Assembly: GCA_023395515.1 (NCBI GenBank)
Contig: JAEWZB010000067.1
Location: 1 to 38,621, forward strand
DNA from: Bacillota bacterium
GTDB lineage: Bacteria > Bacillota > Syntrophomonadia > Syntrophomonadales > Syntrophomonadaceae
DNA: 38,621 nt
Reading direction: 5' to 3'
A program made the position numbers and the translations under genes. The notes under the pieces were generated by a model. The model was not told where the DNA came from. It saw only the letters and a list, made by a program, of their open reading frames with translations, and did no database searches. This document shows, piece by piece, positions 24,376-32,565 of this stretch; within the stretch, counting starts at the first letter, position 1; the number at the start of each line of letters is the position of its first letter.

Positions 24376-24921
24376 TTACCCTACATCATTACTTACCGTC
24401 TCAGCTAATAAATCTGCTACATATAAATACCAAGCATGACGTCCATGGTTTTTCACTTCATCAGCAAACCCTAAAGCCCATTGGCCTAAATGATTATTGA
24501 TAAATGCATGTTTTTTATCAAGGAAACCTTCTTCAGGATAAGAATCATGCATAGCTTCCAGATAAGCCATAAATAAAAATTCTACTGCAATATGGTCAGG
24601 CATATCGTGAAATTCCGCTTTTAATTGTAACCCTGCTTCTTCATATACTTTAACTACTTGTTGAGCAGCCGGCCCCATAATTAAGCCTTTTTGCATATTT
24701 AGCTCAGGGTTTCGGTAAACCGATTCATAGGGAGGTACTTCCACATGACCCGGCCCTACAAACAAACGGCAATATTCCACTTCCAGTTCCTCTAAATTAC
24801 CGGGAATCGGGGCTTTTTTCCCAAAAACCTCCTCAAAAGAACCTTGCCTGATTAATTCCAAAAGCTCTGCCCGGGGATAAGATAATGCTAAAGATAATAA
24901 CTCATAATGTTCCTTTTTCAT
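24376..24921 (-). CDS. TorD/DmsD-family molybdoenzyme chaperone
   Basis: A 181-residue all-helical protein that helps insert the Mo-bisPGD cofactor into, and guards export of, the catalytic subunit. The diagnostic block YCRLFVGPGHVEVPPYESVYR (about 47-67) carries the LFxGP and PPYES motifs, and DMPDHIAVEFLFMAYL holds the DH..E.EF motif. The ATG at 24921 has AAAGGG 8 nt upstream; a GTG three codons earlier overlaps that site. It is the last gene of the dms-like operon, 20 nt after the anchor gene. Confidence 0.92.
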   Translation of the reverse strand: MKKEHYELLSLALSYPRAELLELIRQGSFEEVFGKKAPIPGNLEELEVEYCRLFVGPGHVEVPPYESVYRNPELNMQKGLIMGPAAQQVVKVYEEAGLQLKAEFHDMPDHIAVEFLFMAYLEAMHDSYPEEGFLDKKHAFINNHLGQWALGFADEVKNHGRHAWYLYVADLLAETVSNDVG

Positions 24922-24941
24922 TATATTCACCCTTTCTTATC

Positions 24942-25778
24942 CTACAGGAACGGGGCTTTTACTCCCACAATAAAATGCATTAGCTTGGCCGTAATTTCTC
25001 CTACGATGACACAGGCCAAAGTAATACTTAGGTAAGTTGCTGCTTTCGCAGATTGATCGGACATAAGCTTAATAATTAAATAGGCCGGAACTAATAGCCC
25101 CACTATGACTCTTACTAAAGTGCCTAACCATACCGAAGGTACGGCTACTCCTTGCAAGGCCAGACTGGTCAGGGCCATACTGATATGAGCTTCATAAGCC
25201 ACATTAATCATGATACTTACCACGGAGACAATCAGTAAGCTTATGGTTAAAGTCTTAAATACCGGAACGCTGAGATTATCTTTAACCAGCACTAAGAATA
25301 ATAAGCCTCCCAATAAAAGACCGGAAAAAATATTAACTAATACTACTAAAGTTGTATTCCAGGCCGGAATTGCATGGGCAGAAGCATATATCATTCCCAT
25401 ACTTATAAAGGTGGCCAATCCTGCTGTCACTACCGCATAAAGCAAAAGACGGTATTTGCCTGCTTCTTGCCATTTATTTCTCACTAATAAATAGTAAAGC
25501 ATTATCCCCCCGGTAAAGGCGCCGGCACACAATCCTTCTCGTGATAACCAGGAATGAGGATTAGCAATTAAATTAAAGAAACGCTCCATTCTTCCTAGAT
25601 GGAGGATGGCTAAAATTACACCTAATCCGGCCAAAACGATAGCAATTTTTAATACTTTGTCCCCCCATTGGTTAGATTCATGAGAACTGAATAGCTGGGC
25701 AAAAGTGTACCAGGTTACTAAACCAATAGCTGTGCCTAACAGAAGATAACTTCCGGCTAAACTATATGCTATATCCAT
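24942..25778 (-). CDS. DmsC-like membrane anchor subunit
   Basis: A 278-residue protein with eight predicted membrane helices that holds the DMSO-reductase-family complex in the membrane and takes electrons from quinol. It follows the ferredoxin subunit by 13 nt and has a perfect AGGAGGTGA ribosome site. Helix 2-3 blocks HLGRMERFFNLI and NPHSWLSREGLCAGAF match the DmsC family. No haem-ligand set is obvious, as is usual for DmsC. Confidence 0.9.
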   Translation of the reverse strand: MDIAYSLAGSYLLLGTAIGLVTWYTFAQLFSSHESNQWGDKVLKIAIVLAGLGVILAILHLGRMERFFNLIANPHSWLSREGLCAGAFTGGIMLYYLLVRNKWQEAGKYRLLLYAVVTAGLATFISMGMIYASAHAIPAWNTTLVVLVNIFSGLLLGGLLFLVLVKDNLSVPVFKTLTISLLIVSVVSIMINVAYEAHISMALTSLALQGVAVPSVWLGTLVRVIVGLLVPAYLIIKLMSDQSAKAATYLSITLACVIVGEITAKLMHFIVGVKAPFL

Positions 25779-25791
25779 TAAAAATCACCTC

Positions 25792-26355
25792 CTAAAATAA
25801 ATAATGGGTGGTGGGATGAGTCCCTTTTTCCGGATTTAGAGTTTTACTGTTACGGGTATTAACTAGTTTAGATACTTCGGAATTAGGATCATCTAAATCA
25901 CCGTACTTAATAGCCCGGGCCGGACAGCACATTACACACATCGGCTCTTCGCCTTTATCAATCCGGTGGGAACATAAAGTACATTTATCACTTACCCGGG
26001 CTTCTTTATCATACTGGGGTACATCATAAGGGCAAACCCAAGCACAATAACGGCAGCCGGTGCATTTGGTTTTATCTAAAGTAACAATTCCATCAGCTCT
26101 TTTTTGTAAAGCACCGGAAGGACACGATTTTATACACGGAGCTTCTTCACAATGCTGACAAGGTACCGGAGTCCAGTACATCTTTAAATTCGGATAGGCT
26201 CCCACCGGTTTATCAAAATACATGGAGCCTTGGGGATTAAATACCCGCATACGGTTTATCCCCAGGGGTACATTATTCTCCATTTTGCAGGCTACAGTAC
26301 AGGTACGGCATCCTATACATCTTGATATATCTATAACTAAGGCAATTTTACTCAT
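25792..26355 (-). CDS. DmsB-like ferredoxin subunit with four 4Fe-4S clusters
   Basis: A 187-residue electron-transfer subunit. Sixteen cysteines fall in four groups: CIGCRTCTVAC, CQHCEEAPCIKSC, CTGCRYCAWVC, and CTLC..CVMCC with the spacing of NrfC/DmsB proteins. It carries electrons between the membrane anchor and the Mo subunit, and has no export signal of its own, so it would travel with the Tat-exported A subunit. It lies 18 nt after the catalytic gene. Confidence 0.95.
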   Translation of the reverse strand: MSKIALVIDISRCIGCRTCTVACKMENNVPLGINRMRVFNPQGSMYFDKPVGAYPNLKMYWTPVPCQHCEEAPCIKSCPSGALQKRADGIVTLDKTKCTGCRYCAWVCPYDVPQYDKEARVSDKCTLCSHRIDKGEEPMCVMCCPARAIKYGDLDDPNSEVSKLVNTRNSKTLNPEKGTHPTTHYLF

Positions 26356-26373
26356 CTTTTATCTCCCCTCCCC

Positions 26374-28782
26374 TTATATTTTTTCAATTTCAACTAGTAC
26401 ATCATAGGGAGCATAGTTACTTTCCATAACTGCATCCTGAACCGGATTCAGTTCCATATGGGTTAAGGCTGATAAATGCCCATCATTGTATTGCTTTTTC
26501 CAATAGCCTTGATAAATATTTACGCAACCCTCTTTAATACCTTCCAAAAGCCGAGCCCTTAAAACTACATGACCCCGGTCATTAAATACCTTTACCATAT
26601 CACCATCTCTAATACCGCGGTTGGCTGCATCTTGGCTGTTCATATCAACTCGCGGCTCGGGATTAACTTCCAGTATCCAGGGTAAAGTAGCATGCTGAGA
26701 ATGAACGGTAAAAACATTATGCACATTCATAAATGTTAAGGGGTATTTTTTTGCTTTAGGCTGGCGGTTACTTTCGATTGGCTCCACATAAACCGGCAAA
26801 GCTTCACCTAGTTCATGCAAAAAGTCCAGATAGATTTCCAATTTACCCGAAGGGGTAAAATATTTTTGATCAGCAAAGGGAATAAAGTCGTCACTGTAAA
26901 GGGCTCTGGTTACTCCGGTTTCCCATAGCTCTTTTTTATCGATATTACGCAGTTTGTCTTCGGTAAAATTATCAATTACTTCGTTAATACTATCCTCTAC
27001 TGATCCCCAATACTTCCCATAACCCATTCGTTCCGAAATTTCCGCATATATGGTATGATCTTGTTTAGCTTCCCACATGGGACTTATACATTGTTTACGC
27101 AACTGGAAATAGTAATTTGACCACGATGATACCAACTCCCCTTCTTGCTCGTACCAGGAACAGGCTGGGAGGACAATATCAGCGTAAGTCGTAGCATCAT
27201 TCATCAGTTGTTCGTTAACTACTATAAGCTCTAAGCGGGGAGCTATTTCATTAACAAAAGCGTTATAATCAGGCATTTGCGTACCATAATTATAATGATT
27301 AAACCATATACCCCGAACCGGCCATGGTTCATCTTTCGGCAGCTTTTCAAACATATGGCTTCCTACTATTGATTTAGGTTTATAATCTTCTGCTTCCCGG
27401 GGGTTTAACCAGCAACTGGGAGTCCCGGCAATAGTTTTAAATAAAGTTCCCCCGGCCCAGGATACTCCTCCCCCAGCTTTACCGTGATTACCGCAAATAG
27501 CACCTAGAAGTATGGCATTACGAAAAGCCTGGTGACCTTGCCAATAACGGTTAGTACCTTGGCTTATACGGATGGCGGCCGGCTTAGTAGTAGCATAAGC
27601 CATGGCTAATTCGGTCAGGATATCTACCCCTACTTCACTTACCTCACTAGCCTTTTCCGGAGGCCATTGGGATATATACTCCTCAATAAGATCCCAAGCG
27701 GTCCTGCATTCTACTGCAGTACCATCACTTAAGCTTGCACTTACTTTACCGGAAAGCTTATGGGGAGCTGCACTTCTGACTCTAACTGCTCCGGTAGCAG
27801 CGTCTATCACCATGTACTCATCTGCACTTCCGCTGCCTACATCCTGCGGTCTTAAAAATTGTCCATTATCATTTCTAACTAAATAAGGACCGGTAGTATT
27901 AGCATTTAAGAAATCCTGGTCATGTAAGTTTTTATTTATAATTACATTCATCATGCCCAGCAATAATACAGCATCAGTTCCAGGACGCAAGGGAACCCAT
28001 TGGTCAGCTTTAGAAGCGGTATTGGAAAATCGGGGGTCTATTACTACTAACTTCATGCCGTTTTCTACGGCATCCCATACAAAGCGAATGTCATTCAGCG
28101 AAGTTTCGGCATAATTACAGCCAAAAAATAAATTTAATTTACAATTTTTTAGATCTTTCCAGGGATGGGCATCTTGCAACATGCCGGTAGCAGGAGTAAA
28201 ACCTATATTCGAAGCTAAATCTCCCATAATTCCTAAATTAGTTAATTGAGTTCCCTTCATTACATTAGCAATACGTTGGGATATTAATTGTCCAAATACA
28301 CCATAATCCCCCGTCATGCTCATCCAGGCCATAGCACCGTCACCATATTTTCCTTGGATGCTTTTAATCTTTTCAGCTATATAATCGTAAGCTTCATCCC
28401 AGGAAATTTGTTTCCATTTACCTTCCCCTCTTTCACCTACCCGCATCATAGGAAACTTGACCCGGTCCGGGGAGTAGGTTCTTTGCATAGCATTAGAAAT
28501 GCCCTTTAGACATATCCGGTTATAACTAGGGTCGGGAAAGCTGGCCGGTTCTACTTTTATGATTTTGTCGTCTTTAACATGGACTAAATGTCCGCAGCTA
28601 TTTACACAGTTAGGAGCACAAACAGTTCGAACTAATTTAACTTCGCCGTCTCCGGCACTGGCTTTAGCAATAACCGGCTCAAAAACTTGGCTAAATCTTG
28701 TACTTCCATAAGTCAGTGCTGCGGTAGCGGCTGAAGCCTTGACGAAGGTTCTTCTGTTCATCTTGAGTTTATTAAATTTCAC
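26374..28782 (-). CDS. Mo-bisPGD oxidoreductase catalytic subunit, DMSO reductase family (DmsA-like)
   Basis: An 802-residue Tat-exported enzyme. NRRTFVKASAATAAL (from residue 9) is a twin-arginine signal with a hydrophobic core and an AKASA cleavage region. The first domain binds a 4Fe-4S cluster through C55, C59, C63 and C91. Molybdopterin domains follow, and the C-terminal MopB_CT-type domain starts near DMNSQDAANRGIRDGDMV. The segment WMSMTGDYGVFG (about 153-164) is where the protein Mo ligand is expected; no Cys is present, so a Ser or Asp ligand is more likely. The start is a GTG with GGGAGGTG upstream. The operon context suggests a respiratory reductase; the substrate (DMSO, TMAO, polysulfide, other) is unresolved. 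Confidence 0.93.
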   Translation of the reverse strand: MKFNKLKMNRRTFVKASAATAALTYGSTRFSQVFEPVIAKASAGDGEVKLVRTVCAPNCVNSCGHLVHVKDDKIIKVEPASFPDPSYNRICLKGISNAMQRTYSPDRVKFPMMRVGERGEGKWKQISWDEAYDYIAEKIKSIQGKYGDGAMAWMSMTGDYGVFGQLISQRIANVMKGTQLTNLGIMGDLASNIGFTPATGMLQDAHPWKDLKNCKLNLFFGCNYAETSLNDIRFVWDAVENGMKLVVIDPRFSNTASKADQWVPLRPGTDAVLLLGMMNVIINKNLHDQDFLNANTTGPYLVRNDNGQFLRPQDVGSGSADEYMVIDAATGAVRVRSAAPHKLSGKVSASLSDGTAVECRTAWDLIEEYISQWPPEKASEVSEVGVDILTELAMAYATTKPAAIRISQGTNRYWQGHQAFRNAILLGAICGNHGKAGGGVSWAGGTLFKTIAGTPSCWLNPREAEDYKPKSIVGSHMFEKLPKDEPWPVRGIWFNHYNYGTQMPDYNAFVNEIAPRLELIVVNEQLMNDATTYADIVLPACSWYEQEGELVSSWSNYYFQLRKQCISPMWEAKQDHTIYAEISERMGYGKYWGSVEDSINEVIDNFTEDKLRNIDKKELWETGVTRALYSDDFIPFADQKYFTPSGKLEIYLDFLHELGEALPVYVEPIESNRQPKAKKYPLTFMNVHNVFTVHSQHATLPWILEVNPEPRVDMNSQDAANRGIRDGDMVKVFNDRGHVVLRARLLEGIKEGCVNIYQGYWKKQYNDGHLSALTHMELNPVQDAVMESNYAPYDVLVEIEKI

Positions 28783-28806
28783 TTACAACACCTCCCATAT
28801 TTTTGT

Positions 28807-29934
28807 CTAGTATTCAGGCCATAGCATTTCATAGTTAAAATGGCTGTTTTTGCAATCAGGACATATAAGTTCTTCTAGGCCTAAATGGTCATAATATTCA
28901 AGACTACATTTCCTACAATGATAACTAGTACCCTTAACTAAAATAACTTGGCGGGATAACTGGGCATTATTCAGTTTTTGATCTGCGGTAATAGCGTCAG
29001 CGGGACAAATAGCTGCACATAACCCGCACATATTACACTCATCTGCATTGACTAACAGGGTAATCTCTTTATTAATGGCTTCCTCTAACTTCATAGCCCC
29101 TGAGGGACAAAGTTTGGCACAGCTACCGCAAAAGCTGCAATCCTTATTTATTTCGGGATGTCTTAGGTGACCTAGTTGGATTTCCGCAGTCTTTTCTCTA
29201 TCCAGGTTATTTAACATATATACAAATAACTTTCTGCGTAGAGACAGATTCTGTTCCCAAGGATGAGGGCTATAATTTGCTGAAGGACCTGGAATAAGTT
29301 CTCCTATTAATTGCTGGGTATTAGCGGCCCAGTTTCTCAAGAGACTCCTGCGGCTAAAATCGACCTCTGAATCTTGGCTTTCTTTTATCATGGCGGCATC
29401 TTCATATAAATTAAAAAGCTGGGTTTCCGCCGGATAGATTCTGGATAATTGCTGCAAGTTCTCTTCCCACACTTTTTGTCCCGAATTATACATACATTCC
29501 CGACAGGTATCAGGCTCATACAAAACCTGTACCCGGCCTATGCCTTTTTGCAGCATGTAAAAAACTAATTCCGAGGTAAGCTCTCCTAAGCAATTAAGCT
29601 GCAATCCGCTTTTAACTGCCCTGGTATTATGACAAGTAACCCATATATCGGGCCGGGAATCTTTCACCACATTTATCACCTGGTAAAATGCATTCCATAA
29701 CTCATCAAAAACTCCGGAAGGGCAAGCTACGGCACAAAGACCGCATTTCTTACAATCATCAATTAGGATGTTATCTTTCTCCAATTTAATGCTTTTAACG
29801 GGACAAACTTGTTCACATCTTTGGCAAATTAGTTTGTTAGTGCGGACATTAAGGCAAAGATGCTTATGCAAATAAAACCTTTCTTCTAAACTTTCCTCTG
29901 GTTTGCTGATAAAACCAAGCCACCTGAAGGGCAT
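28807..29934 (-). CDS. Multi-cluster iron-sulfur protein leading the dms-like operon
   Basis: A 375-residue cytoplasmic-type protein without a signal peptide. Two ferredoxin-like regions are visible: one near the N-terminus (CQRCEQVCP, then CKKCGLCAVACP) and one near 265-320 (CSFCGSCAKLCP, then CNMCGLCAAICP). A CxxC pair (CRKC) and a second (CPDC) at the C-terminus look like a zinc ribbon. Between the ferredoxin regions is a domain with CHNTRAVKSG, NCLGEL and EPDTCREC. It is the first gene of the operon, with a strong GGGAGGTG site, 24 nt upstream of the catalytic gene. It may feed electrons from the cytoplasm or assist maturation. I know no named family for it. Confidence 0.8.
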   Translation of the reverse strand: MPFRWLGFISKPEESLEERFYLHKHLCLNVRTNKLICQRCEQVCPVKSIKLEKDNILIDDCKKCGLCAVACPSGVFDELWNAFYQVINVVKDSRPDIWVTCHNTRAVKSGLQLNCLGELTSELVFYMLQKGIGRVQVLYEPDTCRECMYNSGQKVWEENLQQLSRIYPAETQLFNLYEDAAMIKESQDSEVDFSRRSLLRNWAANTQQLIGELIPGPSANYSPHPWEQNLSLRRKLFVYMLNNLDREKTAEIQLGHLRHPEINKDCSFCGSCAKLCPSGAMKLEEAINKEITLLVNADECNMCGLCAAICPADAITADQKLNNAQLSRQVILVKGTSYHCRKCSLEYYDHLGLEELICPDCKNSHFNYEMLWPEY

Positions 29935-30044
29935 TTAATTACACCTCCCTTCCTTTTAAAACTGATAGAATTCTATAGTTTAGTCATGGATTTCGTTTAT
30001 AGCTGCTCAATAACCTGCGATGGGTAAGATTGTTTGCGGTAAAT

Positions 30045-30061
30045 TGTCAACCAAGTTGACA
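30045..30061. promoter_or_regulatory. Palindromic operator candidate upstream of the dms-like operon
   Basis: TGTCAACTTGGTTGACA (minus strand) is a perfect 7-3-7 inverted repeat, about 110 nt upstream of the iron-sulfur gene start. The right arm contains TTGACA, a consensus -35 box, with only a weak -10 (TTACCC) 17 nt later. It could be the site of a repressor or activator. The nearby GntR gene (30135) is one candidate binder. Confidence 0.55.
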
Positions 30062-30077
30062 TTTAATCTCCGGGCAT

Positions 30078-30128
30078 AAATACAAAAAGCCCAGGGATCA
30101 ACAATTAATCCCTGGGCTTTTTGTATTT
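30078..30128 (-). terminator. Strong terminator after the GntR gene
   Basis: AAAAAGCCCAGGGAT and ATCCCTGGGCTTTTT form a long perfect stem (extended by TAC/GTA pairs) around a 9-nt loop. It insulates the hyu-GntR unit from the dms-like operon. Confidence 0.9.
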
Positions 30129-30134
30129 ATTCTT

Positions 30135-30848
30135 CTACTTTTTAAAACTTACATTACCGCTCATTTGTTTAAAAAACTGTAAATGTATTTGCATGGCTTC
30201 CTCGGCTTCTCTAACTTCTTGCTTAACTATAGCCTGATAAATATCTAATAAACTTTTATTTAACTCTTGCCGTCTTTTTTCAGGAGCCGGATTAGTCATA
30301 GCATAAAGCTCTTGGGCCATACTCGTAGCATTTAAAGTAAGGATAATAAGAGGATTATGGGTAGCTTCTGCCACCCGCCGATGAAATTTTATATCCTGAC
30401 TATGATATTCATAATCACTTAGATTTTGGTAATTTACCGGAATAGCTGCGGCAATAGCCTGTAAATCTTCAGGAGTTCGTCTTAATGCCGCTAAACCGCA
30501 GCTTTTAACTTCGATCATAGAACGTATCTCCAGAAGGTCTTTACTAGTTATTTGATTACTGTTAAGCAGGAGGGTCATATACCGGCCCAGATACTTGGCT
30601 ACACTGCTGGTATTACTATCAATTACATACCAGCCTCCCTGACAACCTTTTTTAGAACGTAATATATGCTCCTTTTCTAAAGTAGTTAGGGCATTGCGTA
30701 TAGTAGGACGGCTAACTCCATATTCATCAGCTAATTCAGTTTCCGTAGGCAGTTTTTGCCCTAACTTAATCTCCCCCTGTAAAATGGAATTAAGAATATC
30801 TTCTACAATTTGGTCACTAACAGAGAGTATTTCGGTAGGTTTGGTCAC
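30135..30848 (-). CDS. GntR/FadR-family transcriptional regulator
   Basis: A 237-residue regulator with an N-terminal winged helix (about 8-75; LADEYGVSRPTIRNALTTLE is the recognition region) and a C-terminal FCD ligand-binding domain. The domain's helical core carries the metal or ligand positions in RSMIEVKSCGLAA, HSQDIKFHRRVAEATHN and a late H in MQIHLQFF. The start is a GTG with GGGAGGGG 6 nt upstream. It follows hyuB by 14 nt and probably controls the hyuA-hyuB operon in response to its substrate or product. Confidence 0.93.
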   Translation of the reverse strand: MTKPTEILSVSDQIVEDILNSILQGEIKLGQKLPTETELADEYGVSRPTIRNALTTLEKEHILRSKKGCQGGWYVIDSNTSSVAKYLGRYMTLLLNSNQITSKDLLEIRSMIEVKSCGLAALRRTPEDLQAIAAAIPVNYQNLSDYEYHSQDIKFHRRVAEATHNPLIILTLNATSMAQELYAMTNPAPEKRRQELNKSLLDIYQAIVKQEVREAEEAMQIHLQFFKQMSGNVSFKK

Positions 30849-30862
30849 TTAAAACCCCTCCC

Positions 30863-32545
30863 TCATTTACTAGGCTTAAAACCATACGACTCTTCAGCAA
30901 CTTGGCCCGTAATATATCCGGCTTTCACATCATATTCCACTAATTGTTTATCCCGATTAAGGGCTGGACCATAGCCTCCCCCGCCCCCGGCAATTTGGTG
31001 CAAAACAGTGCCTTTAGGCAGAGGTTCTACCAAGCTTTTATTGGCAGGGAAAATATCTTTATTATTCGGCAAAGATATTTTAAGATAATTTTTCTGCCCC
31101 TTACCTCCGTCGTTTAACCCAAATGCGGCACTATCTTCATTAGTTCCATCCCCAAAAACATTAATACTAAGATTAGCTTCAGTTAATTCTACTACGGTTT
31201 CAACTCCTAGTCCTCCTCTAAATTCACCAACTCCGCCTGAATCTGGGGCAAATTGAAAAGTATGAAAAATAACCGGGCTTTCCAGCTCAAATATCTCTGG
31301 ATCTTGGGCAGTTATACCGCCTCCGCCGCCGATAAGTCCTAAATGGGGCCATCCGTCATAACCCCAGCTAGCACCAGCCCCGCCTTTGCAAGCATTTATC
31401 AGCATATCGGCAAAGTGTTTTTTCCGTTTACTATCATATCCAGTTAGCATAATACATAACATAGGATTCCAACCAGCCGTAACTTTTGCGGGTATAGCTT
31501 GATAAAGGGCCTTAATAACTACCGCTCCTATTTGGTCAGTTAAGTGATTGCCAAAACTCGTGGCTGCTGGGAAATTGGGATTTAAGAGAGTTCCTTCCGG
31601 AACATTAAATTCTAATAATCTCATCATGCCCTGGTTTTTGGGAAAAACCTCTTCCAGGCTCATTAACAATACTAATAAAGAGCCGGAGATGGTAACAGCT
31701 AAAGGAGCATTAATATATCCGGGTGCTTGGGGTGAGGTTCCTTCATAATCGAAAGTAAGCTTATTCTGGTCTTTGCTTAATTTCAGTTTGATTTCCAAAA
31801 CTTGATGAGGGTCAATACCGTCACCATACACTAAATGACTGGCTTCATATATACCATCAGCAATAACTGCCAGTTGCTTTTTCATTGATATCTCCGCTGC
31901 ATCAAATAAATAATCCAGGTTAGTAAAAAAGCCGCTTTCTCCAAATTCTGAGATTATATTAATTATTTCAATATTAGCAATATTACATGCTCCAATCATA
32001 GGCTTAATATCTTCTTTAACTATAGGTAATCTGATATTGGCAAAAATAAAATCCCATACATCACGTACCAGTTGTCCTTTTTTGATTATTTTTACCGGGG
32101 TAATTCTTAAGGCTTCCTGCCAAATTTCCCGGGCATTAGGATTATAGCCGCCGGCCACTGCTCCCCCTACATCAGCTTGATGAGCATTAACTGCTACAAA
32201 ACAAATCAGACGTTCCTGCCAAAAAACCGGTTGGACAATTTTCACATCAGAAGTTTGATTACCTCCGGTAAATGGGTCATTATGAATAATCACATCCCCC
32301 GGCTGCAAATCATCTGCAAAATAATCCGCAATGGCTTTTATAGAATAAGGAATCGTATAGGCCATTAAAGGTATAAACTCGCTTTGTTCCCATATTTCAC
32401 CATTAACCCCATAAATGCCGGTACAAAAATCCCGGGCCTCAGTCAAGTTAAGAGAGCGGCAGCTTCTTACCATGGACATAGCCATTTGCCGGGTAATAGA
32501 TTTTAATTTCTTTTGCATTAATGATGCTGAAATGGGATCTACCAT
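30863..32545 (-). CDS. hyuB: Hydantoinase/oxoprolinase family subunit B
   Basis: A 560-residue HyuB-type subunit. The ATG at 32545 (MVDPISASL) is chosen because CGAGGC lies 8 nt before it and the protein then aligns with the usual VDPVTLEV start of HyuB. The ATG at 32566, overlapping the hyuA stop, is the alternative. Family blocks include HNDPFTGGNQTSDV, a Gly-rich region, and a GGGGGYGPA near the C-terminus. With HyuA it forms an ATP-dependent ring-opening enzyme (N-methylhydantoin or 5-oxoproline) or a related carboxylase. Only two subunits are present, which argues against acetone carboxylase. Confidence 0.9.
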   Translation of the reverse strand: MVDPISASLMQKKLKSITRQMAMSMVRSCRSLNLTEARDFCTGIYGVNGEIWEQSEFIPLMAYTIPYSIKAIADYFADDLQPGDVIIHNDPFTGGNQTSDVKIVQPVFWQERLICFVAVNAHQADVGGAVAGGYNPNAREIWQEALRITPVKIIKKGQLVRDVWDFIFANIRLPIVKEDIKPMIGACNIANIEIINIISEFGESGFFTNLDYLFDAAEISMKKQLAVIADGIYEASHLVYGDGIDPHQVLEIKLKLSKDQNKLTFDYEGTSPQAPGYINAPLAVTISGSLLVLLMSLEEVFPKNQGMMRLLEFNVPEGTLLNPNFPAATSFGNHLTDQIGAVVIKALYQAIPAKVTAGWNPMLCIMLTGYDSKRKKHFADMLINACKGGAGASWGYDGWPHLGLIGGGGGITAQDPEIFELESPVIFHTFQFAPDSGGVGEFRGGLGVETVVELTEANLSINVFGDGTNEDSAAFGLNDGGKGQKNYLKISLPNNKDIFPANKSLVEPLPKGTVLHQIAGGGGGYGPALNRDKQLVEYDVKAGYITGQVAEESYGFKPSK

Positions 32546-32565
32546 GAATTTTGCCTCGCTTTTCA

